DNA of 7,279 nt, from assembly GCA_947177315.1 (NCBI GenBank), contig CAMWTX010000073.1, positions 1 through 7,279 of the forward strand, written 5' to 3'. The notes beneath the pieces were generated by a model. That model did no database searches and was not told the origin of the DNA. It saw only the letters and a program-made list of their open reading frames with translations. This DNA comes from an uncultured Bacteroidales bacterium. GTDB lineage: Bacteria; Bacteroidota; Bacteroidia; Bacteroidales; P3. Shown piece after piece: positions 1-6,237 of the stretch (positions are counted from its first letter, which is position 1; the number at the start of each line of letters is the position of its first letter). A program made the position numbers and the translations under genes.

Positions 1-2
1 GC

Positions 3-383
3 TCTCTATCGCATGAACAGCTTGTAAATTCCTACGACAACACCATTCTCGAAACAGACCGTTTCCTTGCCGGGCTTATCGCACGTATCCGCCATCGGAA
101 CGCCATTCTCATCTACATTTCCGACCACGGCGAAAACATGGGGGAACAAGGCGAGTACCTGCATGCCACCGGGTATGAACCCACGCATCATCCTGCCTGC
201 CTGATATGGTATTCCGATGCTTATGCCGGAAATTTTCCGGAAAAAATCCATGCATTGAAAACAAACCGTAATAAAAACGCGAACACCGACGCCATGTTCC
301 ATACCGTTATCGATGCCGCCCTGCTCAGAACCGATGCGAACGACCCCGAAAGAAGCCTGTTCCACGACCGTTCCGCCCGATAA
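3..383 (+). CDS. Phosphoethanolamine transferase (EptA-like), C-terminal part, 5' end outside window
   Basis: The frame is open from the window edge to the TAA at 381-383 and gives the last 126 residues. Seen: an alkaline-phosphatase/sulfatase-fold C-terminus with the metal-binding motif SDHGENMGE (Asp41, His42 of the fragment) followed by YLHATGYEP (His54) and HHPACLIWYSD. This order and spacing match the EptA/CptA family, where the equivalent Asp-His pair and the later His hold the catalytic zinc. Family knowledge: these inner-membrane enzymes carry N-terminal membrane helices and a periplasmic catalytic domain, and move phosphoethanolamine from phosphatidylethanolamine to lipid A or other glycans, which lowers surface charge and can give polymyxin resistance. 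The membrane part and the nucleophile Thr would lie upstream and are not visible. The gene ends 61 bp before the next start, a gap holding a separate promoter, so it is probably not part of the downstream operon. A related sulfatase is possible but the SDHGE..LH pattern favours a transferase. Confidence 0.85.
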   Translation, partial: SLSHEQLVNSYDNTILETDRFLAGLIARIRHRNAILIYISDHGENMGEQGEYLHATGYEPTHHPACLIWYSDAYAGNFPEKIHALKTNRNKNANTDAMFHTVIDAALLRTDANDPERSLFHDRSAR

Positions 384-394
384 GAACACCATGC

Positions 395-425
395 TTTGAT
401 CATACGTCAAAAAAAAGTAAATTTG
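395..425 (+). promoter_or_regulatory. Bacteroidetes-type sigma promoter for the DUF5606-pyrK-pyrD-rnr unit
   Basis: TTTG at 395-398 and TAAATTTG at 418-425 are separated by exactly 19 bp. They match the Bacteroides housekeeping consensus, a -33 TTTG and a -7 TAnnTTTG, at every fixed base. The spacer includes an uninterrupted run of eight A (409-416). Transcription would start a few bases after 425, leaving a short leader of roughly 10-15 nt before the ATG at 445. It is the only gap of any size before the four-gene unit, so it probably drives all of it. The start site is inferred, not observed. Confidence 0.75.
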
Positions 426-427
426 CC

Positions 428-439
428 TAACAATTGTTA
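428..439. promoter_or_regulatory. Perfect 12-bp palindrome, possible operator at the transcription start
   Basis: TAACAATTGTTA is its own reverse complement. It lies two bases after the -7 element and five bases before the start codon, so it covers the expected transcription start. A dimeric repressor bound there would block initiation. The flanking bases (C at 427, C at 440) do not extend the symmetry, and the sequence is AT-rich, so chance is not excluded. No regulator gene is present in the window. Confidence 0.3.
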
Positions 440-444
440 CTAAA

Positions 445-1119
445 ATGGACTTAGAAAGAATTCTTACGATTCCCGGCAAGCCTTCGCTCTACCGCTTGAT
501 AAGCCAGAGCAAGGTTTCCGCCATTGTGGAAAACCTGCAAGACCAGAAAAGGATGCCCGTTTTCGGTTTGGAAAAAGTGAGCTCCCTGGCAGAAATAGCC
601 ATCTACACCCAAGAGGGCGAAATGGGGTTGCCCAAGGTTTTCCGCGCCATGCACAAGGTGCTGGACGGCAAAAAGACAGAGGACATGGCGCAAATCAAGA
701 ACCTCAAGGAGTATTTTGCCCGGTTCGTGCCCGATTTCGATACTGAACACGTCTATGACAGCAATATCAAGAAGGTGCTGGCATGGTACAACCTTTTGCT
801 GGAAAACGGCTTGGTTGACCAGGAGCTTTCCGAACGCGAAAAGGCGCAGATAGAAGGCATGGAAAAGCATGAGGCCGAAGAAGCCGCCCAAGCGGAAGCC
901 AAACCGGCCAAGGAAAAGGCGGAGAAAGCCGCCAAACCAGCCGCGAAAGCCAAGAAAACGGAAGCCAAGGTAGAAAAACCGGCTGCGGAAAAAGCGGAAA
1001 AAACCGCCAAGGCCGCTGCCAAACCGGCTGCGAAAACCGCCGCCAAACCCAAGGCCGCCGCAAGCGCCACCACCAAAGGCAAAGCCACGGTAAAGAAAAC
1101 TTCGGCCAGTGCGAAATAA
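445..1119 (+). CDS. DUF5606 domain protein with Lys/Ala/Pro-rich histone H1-like tail
   Basis: The 224-residue product has two parts. Residues 1-127 are a folded domain beginning MDLERILTIPGKPSLYRLIS, with KRMPVFGLEKVSSLAEIAIYT and NIKKVLAWYNLLLENGLVD. I recognise this as DUF5606, a Bacteroidetes family of unknown function. Residues 128-142 are a charged, probably helical linker. From about 143 to 224 the chain is almost only Lys, Ala, Glu, Pro and Thr, with repeated KPAA and KAEK units and an increasingly basic end free of Glu after about residue 185. This resembles bacterial H1-like tails that bind nucleic acid, but binding is inference. No signal peptide or membrane segment is seen, so it should be cytoplasmic. 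The ATG at 445 gives the conserved family N-terminus and follows the promoter closely. It is the first gene of the unit and its last 11 bp overlap pyrK. Confidence 0.85.
   Translation: MDLERILTIPGKPSLYRLISQSKVSAIVENLQDQKRMPVFGLEKVSSLAEIAIYTQEGEMGLPKVFRAMHKVLDGKKTEDMAQIKNLKEYFARFVPDFDTEHVYDSNIKKVLAWYNLLLENGLVDQELSEREKAQIEGMEKHEAEEAAQAEAKPAKEKAEKAAKPAAKAKKTEAKVEKPAAEKAEKTAKAAAKPAAKTAAKPKAAASATTKGKATVKKTSASAK
976..1032 (+). repeat. In-frame short repeats encoding the KPAA tail
   Basis: The 12-mer AAACCGGCTGCG occurs at 976-987 and again at 1021-1032, both in the same codon phase and both coding Lys-Pro-Ala-Ala. Near copies (AAACCGGCC, AAACCAGCC) lie at about 901 and 934. The tail is therefore built from degenerate short repeats at DNA level and may vary in length between strains. 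Confidence 0.5.
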
Positions 1120-1906
1120 ACAAATCATTGATTTTACGGTGCTGCGCCGTCAAACGCCGGCACAGGGTTTTACCCGTCTTTTATTACAGACAGACTGCAA
1201 GCTGCCCGAGATTGTTCCCGGGCAGTTTGTGCAAGTACAGATACCCTCTTCGATTCACGGATGGCTGAGGGTTCCCATCTCCATTCATTTTGCCGATGCC
1301 TCCCAATCGCAAATCGGGCTGTTGGTGCAGGAAGTGGGCAAGGGTTCGGGCTTTATCGCAAGCCTGAAAGAGGGCGAAAAAGTAAATCTCGTCTTGCCGC
1401 TCGGCAACGGCTTCTCGTTGCCGGAAACACAAAACGGAACATCGGGCCAACCGCCACAGGCTCTCCTGGTGGGCGGCGGTTGCGGCCTGGCTCCCCTGTA
1501 TTTCTTGGGTTTGAAACTTAAGGAAAGAGGCATTCCTTTTCATTTTCTGTTAGGCGCCCGAAGCAAGGAACGCCTGGTGTTGCAGGACGAATTGGAAAAA
1601 ACAGCGCCCGTGGAGATATGCACCGAAGACGGCAGCGTGGGTTTCAAGGGCTTGGTGAGCGAACATCCGCTCTGGAAAGAAAAGGCGTATTCGCACGTTT
1701 ATACCTGCGGCCCTACGCCCATGATGAAAGCCGTGGCGCGCTTGGCCCGGCAGAGGGGCGCATACTGCGAGGTAAGCCTCGAAAACATGATGGCTTGCGG
1801 CCTGGGTGCCTGCCTTTGCTGCGTGACCCCCACCGCCGACGGGCACAACACCTGCGTCTGCACCGAAGGCCCGGTGTTCGACAGCCGCCATCTCGACTGG
1901 CAATAA
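1109..1906 (+). CDS. pyrK: Dihydroorotate dehydrogenase B, electron transfer subunit
   Basis: The 265-residue product is the iron-sulfur flavoprotein subunit that accepts electrons from PyrD and reduces NAD+. In order: a ferredoxin-reductase-like FAD domain with RVPISIHFAD (54-63) and a flavin-contacting stretch around VGKGSGF (76-82); an NAD-binding domain with VGGGCGLAPLYF (121-132) and YTCGPTPMM (198-206); and a C-terminal [2Fe-2S] motif. In the motif Cys230, Cys235, Cys238 and Cys251 fit the C-x4-C-x2-C...C pattern of PyrK, with two further cysteines, 237 and 249. SLENMMACG and TEGPVF are typical of the family. Start choice: an in-frame stop at 1091-1093 leaves the GTG at 1109 as the only start that keeps the first strand (IIDFTVL). 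It lies inside the end of the preceding gene, which suggests translational coupling. pyrD follows after 9 bp. The pairing with pyrD rules out a generic ferredoxin reductase. Confidence 0.93.
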   Translation: MRNKQIIDFTVLRRQTPAQGFTRLLLQTDCKLPEIVPGQFVQVQIPSSIHGWLRVPISIHFADASQSQIGLLVQEVGKGSGFIASLKEGEKVNLVLPLGNGFSLPETQNGTSGQPPQALLVGGGCGLAPLYFLGLKLKERGIPFHFLLGARSKERLVLQDELEKTAPVEICTEDGSVGFKGLVSEHPLWKEKAYSHVYTCGPTPMMKAVARLARQRGAYCEVSLENMMACGLGACLCCVTPTADGHNTCVCTEGPVFDSRHLDWQ

Positions 1907-1915
1907 AGGCATCTT

Positions 1916-2839
1916 ATGGAAACGCGTACAAACATAGGTTCTCTGGAACTGAAAAATCCGGTGCTGACAGCTTCCGGCACTTTCGGCTACGGGCTTGAAT
2001 TCTGCGACTTTATAGATTTGAACGCCTTGGGCGGCTTTATCGTGAAAGGCACCACGGCCAAGGCACGCGAAGGCAACCCCTATCCGCGCATGGCCGAAAC
2101 ACCGCTGGGCATGCTGAATGCCGTGGGTTTGCAGAACAAGGGCGTGGATTACCTCATCTCCCATATCCTGCCGCAAATCAAGCAAAAGATAGACTACACG
2201 CAGAAAATTCCCACCCGTCTTATCGTAAACGTTTCGGGCTCGACGATGGAAGAATACGTGGAAGTGGCGCAGAAGCTGGATGCCTGCGCGGAAGTGGACG
2301 CCATCGAGGTGAACATCTCCTGCCCCAACGTAAAGCAGGGCGGCATGGCTTTCGGCACGGTGCCGGCCATGGCCGCGGAAGTGACCCGGGCCGTGCGCAA
2401 GGCCTTTAGCCGCTGCATGATCGTGAAACTCTCGCCCAACGTTACCGATATTGCCGCCATGGCGGAGGCCGTGGAAGGCGCGGGCGCGGATTCGGTATCG
2501 CTCATCAACACACTTTTGGGCATGGCGGTGGATGTGGAAAGGCGCAAGCCCGTGCTGAGCACCGTTACCGGCGGGCTTTCGGGCCCGTGCGTGAAGCCGG
2601 TGGCCCTCCGCATGGTATGGCAGGTGGCCAAGCGGGTAAAGATTCCCGTTATCGGCATAGGCGGCATCTGCAACACCACCGACGCCCTGGAATTCCTGAT
2701 GGCGGGGGCGAGCGCGGTGGAAATCGGCACCGCCAATTTCGTGAACCCTGCCGTTACGCAGCAAATCGCCGAAGGATTGCAGGAATACGGCGTTCAAAAA
2801 GGCATGGCCGACCTCCGGGAAATCATCGGCATTATTTAA
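1916..2839 (+). CDS. pyrD: Dihydroorotate dehydrogenase B, catalytic subunit (class 1B)
   Basis: The 307-residue product oxidises dihydroorotate to orotate in the cytoplasm, the fourth step of UMP synthesis, using FMN. Its length is normal for the family. It is a TIM barrel: the N-terminus has LKNPVLTASGTFGYG (12-26), VKGTT (43-47) and NAVGLQN (68-74), which contact substrate and flavin; VNISCPNVKQGG (132-143) carries Cys136, the catalytic base that marks class 1 enzymes (class 2 uses Ser); KLSPNVTDI (171-179) holds the conserved Lys; GIGGI (247-251) and EIGTANF (269-275) bind the FMN phosphate. The adjacent pyrK shows this is the NAD-linked 1B type, not the fumarate-using 1A type. An AAAGG at 1905-1909, 6 nt before the ATG, could act as a ribosome binding site, although Shine-Dalgarno sites are rarely used in this phylum. 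Nine bp separate it from genes on both sides. Confidence 0.95.
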   Translation: METRTNIGSLELKNPVLTASGTFGYGLEFCDFIDLNALGGFIVKGTTAKAREGNPYPRMAETPLGMLNAVGLQNKGVDYLISHILPQIKQKIDYTQKIPTRLIVNVSGSTMEEYVEVAQKLDACAEVDAIEVNISCPNVKQGGMAFGTVPAMAAEVTRAVRKAFSRCMIVKLSPNVTDIAAMAEAVEGAGADSVSLINTLLGMAVDVERRKPVLSTVTGGLSGPCVKPVALRMVWQVAKRVKIPVIGIGGICNTTDALEFLMAGASAVEIGTANFVNPAVTQQIAEGLQEYGVQKGMADLREIIGII

Positions 2840-2848
2840 TGTTTTGCA

Positions 2849-4972
2849 ATGAGAAAAAAGAAAAACCAGTCTTCTACCCATAAAAACAATTCTTCCAAAA
2901 GAAAACGGGGCGAACGCGAGGCCAAGCGCCAAAGTTCGCGGCAACGGCAAAGCAGGCGCGACAAGCGCGAGAGCCGCCGCCGGCACATTCCCGAAAGTCT
3001 CCGCAGCTATATCACCGGCGTGGTGGATATGAAATCCACGGGCAAGGCCTATATCCTGCCCGACAACAAAGAGCTGGAAGACATTCTGATTATGCCCAAC
3101 AACGTGGGGCACGCACTGCACGGCGACCATGTGCGGGTGCTGATTTTTCCGCAACGGAGCAGCATGCGCCATATCGAAGGGCAGATTACCGAAGTGCTCA
3201 AACGCAACAAGCAGAATATTGTGGGAACCGTGGAATTTTCGGGCCGGTACGCCTATCTGGTTCCCGACAGCCAAAACATGAGGGTAAGCGTGATGCTGCC
3301 GCCCGATGCCCTGCGCGGTGCCAAAGAGGGGCAGAAAGCGGTGGCGCGCATCGTAAGCTGGCCGCCCCATCTGAACAGTCCTATCGGCGAGATTACGGCG
3401 GTATTGGGCGAACCGGGCAACAACGATGTGGAGATGCAGAGCATTCTGGCCGAATTCGACTTTCCGCTCGAATATCCCAAGGAAGCCATCCGGCAGGCGC
3501 AGAAGATGAACGGGAACGTTACGCCCAAAGACCTCAAGGAACGCCGCGATTTCCGCAACACCTACACCTGCACCATCGACCCTGCCGACGCCAAGGACTT
3601 TGACGATGCCCTCTCCTACCGCCTCCTGGAAGACGGCACGATGGAAGTGGGCGTGCATATAGCCGACGTGAGCCATTTCGTAAAGCCGGGAACGCCCATC
3701 GACCGCGAGGCCTACCAGCGGGGCACATCGGTGTATCTTGTGGATAGAACCATCCCCATGTTGCCCGAACGCCTCTGCAACGACCTCTGCTCGCTCAATC
3801 CGGATCAAGACCGTTTCTGTTTCAGCGCGGTGTTCAAGATGGACGCGCAGGCCAACGTGCTGGACTGCTGGCTGGGCAAGGGCATCATCCATTCCAACCG
3901 CCGCTTTACCTACGAGGAAGCGCAGAGCATTCTGGAAGAAAACGGGCTGGCCGCAAGCGATACCGAAAGGAAAACCCCGGCCAAAAAGACAAAAAAGACA
4001 GGCAACAGGCAGGATATCGAGGCGGTCTGCGCCCTGTTCAGACTTTCCGACATCTTGCGTGAGAAACGTTTCAAAACGGGCTCCATCAATTTCCATTCGC
4101 AGGAAGTGCGCTTTAAACTTGAGCCCGAAACGGCCAGACCCTTGGGCGTGTATATCAAGGAGAGCAAGGAAAGCAACCATCTCGTGGAGGAATTCATGCT
4201 GCTGGCCAACCGCCAGGTGGCGGAGAAAGTGGGCAAGGTACGCGGCAAAGCCACCGCCAAGACCTTCGTTTACCGAATCCACGACGAGCCGAATCCCGAA
4301 AAGGTATCGGCCCTGTCGCTGTTCGTGGGCAAATTGGGCTATAAGATGAACCTCAAGAGCCGCGCCGGACTGGTGAAGTCTTTCAACAACCTGCTGGAGG
4401 ACATTCACGGAAAGGCCGAACAGAACATGATCGAAAGCATCGCCATCCGCACGATGGCCAAAGCCTGCTACTCGACCCACAACATAGGCCATTACGGGCT
4501 TTCGTTTCCTTTCTACACCCATTTTACCTCGCCTATCCGCCGCTATCCCGACCTGATGGTGCACCGTCTGCTGGAACGCTACCTGCAAGGCGGCCAAAGC
4601 GTGGACCAGGACGAATACGAAGACTACTGCCGCCACAGTTCGGATATGGAAAAACGCGCCGCCGAGGCCGAGAGGGCTTCGGTCAAATACAAGCAGGCGG
4701 AATTTCTGTCGGACAAGGTGGGACAGGTTTTTTCGGGCGTTATTTCGGGCGTGAGCAAATGGGGTCTGTACGTCTGTCTGGACGAGAATTATTGCGAAGG
4801 CATGGTGCCGCTCCGCTCGCTCAACGACGACCGCTACGAACTGGACGAAGACAACTACCGCGTGGTGGGCGTTCACACAGGACAGACCTACCGATTAGGG
4901 CAGCCGGTGCGCATCAAGGTTCAGGAAATCGACATGAACCGCAAGCAGCTTACGTTTTCTTTCGTGCGGTAA
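2849..4972 (+). CDS. rnr: Ribonuclease R family 3'-5' exoribonuclease
   Basis: The 707-residue product belongs to the RNase II/R family, processive hydrolytic enzymes that degrade structured RNA from the 3' end, including rRNA fragments and mRNA. Domains: a basic tail (1-46, 21 Lys/Arg); cold-shock domains at about 54-115 and 122-187; the catalytic RNB domain at about 235-575; and a C-terminal S1 domain at about 624-706. The metal-binding motif IDPADAKDFDDAL supplies Asp244, Asp250, Asp252 and Asp253, matching Asp272, 278, 280 and 281 of E. coli RNase R. Other signatures are GVHIADVSHFV (268-278), VDRTIPMLPERLCN (298-311), HLVEEFMLLANR (444-455) and FTSPIRRYPDLMVHR (559-573). Odd points: the helix-turn-helix that usually precedes the first cold-shock domain is missing, and a Lys-rich stretch (about 367-389) interrupts the RNB domain. 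The ATG at 2849 is 9 bp after pyrD in an A/T-rich context without a Shine-Dalgarno site. The gene is last in its unit and faces the exporter genes. Confidence 0.95.
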   Translation: MRKKKNQSSTHKNNSSKRKRGEREAKRQSSRQRQSRRDKRESRRRHIPESLRSYITGVVDMKSTGKAYILPDNKELEDILIMPNNVGHALHGDHVRVLIFPQRSSMRHIEGQITEVLKRNKQNIVGTVEFSGRYAYLVPDSQNMRVSVMLPPDALRGAKEGQKAVARIVSWPPHLNSPIGEITAVLGEPGNNDVEMQSILAEFDFPLEYPKEAIRQAQKMNGNVTPKDLKERRDFRNTYTCTIDPADAKDFDDALSYRLLEDGTMEVGVHIADVSHFVKPGTPIDREAYQRGTSVYLVDRTIPMLPERLCNDLCSLNPDQDRFCFSAVFKMDAQANVLDCWLGKGIIHSNRRFTYEEAQSILEENGLAASDTERKTPAKKTKKTGNRQDIEAVCALFRLSDILREKRFKTGSINFHSQEVRFKLEPETARPLGVYIKESKESNHLVEEFMLLANRQVAEKVGKVRGKATAKTFVYRIHDEPNPEKVSALSLFVGKLGYKMNLKSRAGLVKSFNNLLEDIHGKAEQNMIESIAIRTMAKACYSTHNIGHYGLSFPFYTHFTSPIRRYPDLMVHRLLERYLQGGQSVDQDEYEDYCRHSSDMEKRAAEAERASVKYKQAEFLSDKVGQVFSGVISGVSKWGLYVCLDENYCEGMVPLRSLNDDRYELDEDNYRVVGVHTGQTYRLGQPVRIKVQEIDMNRKQLTFSFVR

Positions 4973-4992
4973 AATATCTTATCGGTAAGGGG

Positions 4993-6213
4993 TTATTCGT
5001 AACGCAAGGCCTCGATGGGATCGAGGTTCGCCGCTTTCTTGGCCGGATACCAGCCGAAGAACACCCCCGTTACGGTGCAGACCGCAAACGCCAGCAGAAC
5101 CGACCAAGGCTGCACAAAAATAGGCCATCCGGCCAGCTGTTTGACCGCCAAAGAAGCCAGGATGCCGAGCAAGACGCCCAGGATGCCGCCGCTGACACTG
5201 ATAAACACCGATTCGATGAGGAACTGCCAGAGGATATGACGCCCCTTGGCTCCGATGGAAAGCCTCAGGCCGATTTCTTTGGTACGCTCGGTTACCGAAA
5301 CATACATGATGTTCATGATGCCGATGCCGCCCACCAGCAACGAAATGCCGGCGATGCTGGCCAACAGCACCGTAAGCAGGTTGGTGGTGGAGCTGAGCAT
5401 ATTGCTGAGTTCTTCCTGCGAACGGACTTCAAAATCGTTGTCCGCGTCTTCCTGCAAGGCATGGTTGCGGCGCAGGATGGCGGTAATCTGTTCGATGGCG
5501 GCCTGGCTCTCCTCTTCCTTGACCGCACTGGCGAAAAGCCCCCGCAGATACGTAACCGCAAGGATTCTCTTCTGCACCGAGGTATAGGGCGCCAGCACCA
5601 GATCGTCCTGGTCCTGCCCCATGCTGTTATAGCCTTTTTTCTTGAGGATGCCGATAATCTTGAAGGGCGTGGAATTGAAACGGATGGTTTTTCCCAGCAC
5701 TTCTTCGCCCTCCTCGAAAAGATTGTTGACCACGGTCTGCCCCACCACACACACTTTCGCCAGAGAGCGGATGTCTTCTTGACCGAACATCTCGCCCTGC
5801 GCCACTTCCAGCTTGCGTATATCCATATAATCGCCGCTGACCCCGTAGAGCGTGGAGGGCGTGTTCTTGGAACCGTAGATGAACTGTCCGCTGCTGCTGG
5901 CCATCGGCGATACATGGCTCAACAAGGTGGCGTCTTTCTTGATGTCTTCGTAGTCCTTGAGCTTGAGGGTCTGCATCTCGCCCGCACTGAGCCTTACCCC
6001 GCCGGCACGCCGGTTGCCGGGAAAGACCATGATTACGTTGGAGCCCATTTCGGAAATCTGCGCGCGTATGCTCTGCTTGGAACCCTGCCCGATGGCCAGC
6101 ATCGTGATTACCGACGACACGCCGATAATAATGCCCAGCATCGTCAGGAAGCAACGGAACTTGTTGCTTTTTAACGAGCGGAACGCCATTTGTATCAAAT
6201 TCTTCCAATTCAT
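4993..6213 (-). CDS. MacB/FtsX-type ABC transporter permease
   Basis: The 406-residue product is an inner-membrane subunit of a type VII (MacB-like) ABC transporter. Layout: a short cytoplasmic amphipathic start (MNWKNLIQMAFRSLKSNKFR), a first membrane helix at about 21-42, a large periplasmic MacB_PCD domain (about 44-275) with GSNVIMVFPGN (57-67) and FKIIGILKKKG (184-194), then three helices at about 278-305, 332-358 and 371-390 in the FtsX domain. The conserved YVSVTERTKEIGLRLSIGA (304-322) is the coupling region that touches the ATPase, and the C-terminus DPIEALRYE is typical. Family knowledge: such permeases do not carry substrate through the membrane but transmit ATP-driven movement to the periplasm, driving an adaptor and outer-membrane channel. 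E. coli MacB is a fusion of ATPase and permease; here they are separate genes. The gene starts 24 bp after the ATPase stop and ends 20 bp from the convergent rnr stop. Confidence 0.93.
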   Translation of the reverse strand: MNWKNLIQMAFRSLKSNKFRCFLTMLGIIIGVSSVITMLAIGQGSKQSIRAQISEMGSNVIMVFPGNRRAGGVRLSAGEMQTLKLKDYEDIKKDATLLSHVSPMASSSGQFIYGSKNTPSTLYGVSGDYMDIRKLEVAQGEMFGQEDIRSLAKVCVVGQTVVNNLFEEGEEVLGKTIRFNSTPFKIIGILKKKGYNSMGQDQDDLVLAPYTSVQKRILAVTYLRGLFASAVKEEESQAAIEQITAILRRNHALQEDADNDFEVRSQEELSNMLSSTTNLLTVLLASIAGISLLVGGIGIMNIMYVSVTERTKEIGLRLSIGAKGRHILWQFLIESVFISVSGGILGVLLGILASLAVKQLAGWPIFVQPWSVLLAFAVCTVTGVFFGWYPAKKAANLDPIEALRYE

Positions 6214-6237
6214 CTGTGGGAAAAGTTAAAGGGCTTC

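Noticed and set aside
1..383. Arylsulfatase instead of phosphoethanolamine transferase
   Set aside because: The SDHGE...YLH spacing and the HHPACLIWYSD stretch match EptA-type transferases better. The nucleophile region is outside the window, so this is a preference and not proof.
6..479. A 157-codon minus-strand frame over the first gene and the gap
   Set aside because: It mirrors the phosphoethanolamine transferase frame, runs through the promoter and into the DUF5606 gene, and shows no family signature.
451..1153. Gly/Phe/Arg-rich and Ala-rich minus-strand frames opposite the DUF5606 gene
   Set aside because: Repetitive composition is the antisense image of the Lys/Ala/Pro tail.
1550..4876. 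A 1108-codon open frame on the minus strand as a real giant gene
   Set aside because: It is the exact codon mirror of pyrK, pyrD and rnr, all with strong family motifs. Its translation is His/Val/Arg-rich without recognisable domains, and it spans three real genes.
4978..5003. Two small inverted repeats, CTTA-TCGG-TAAG and GTTA-TTCG-TAAC, as a bidirectional terminator
   Set aside because: Stems are only 4 bp and AT-rich, there is no adjacent T-run of useful length, and the second lies partly in the permease coding sequence.
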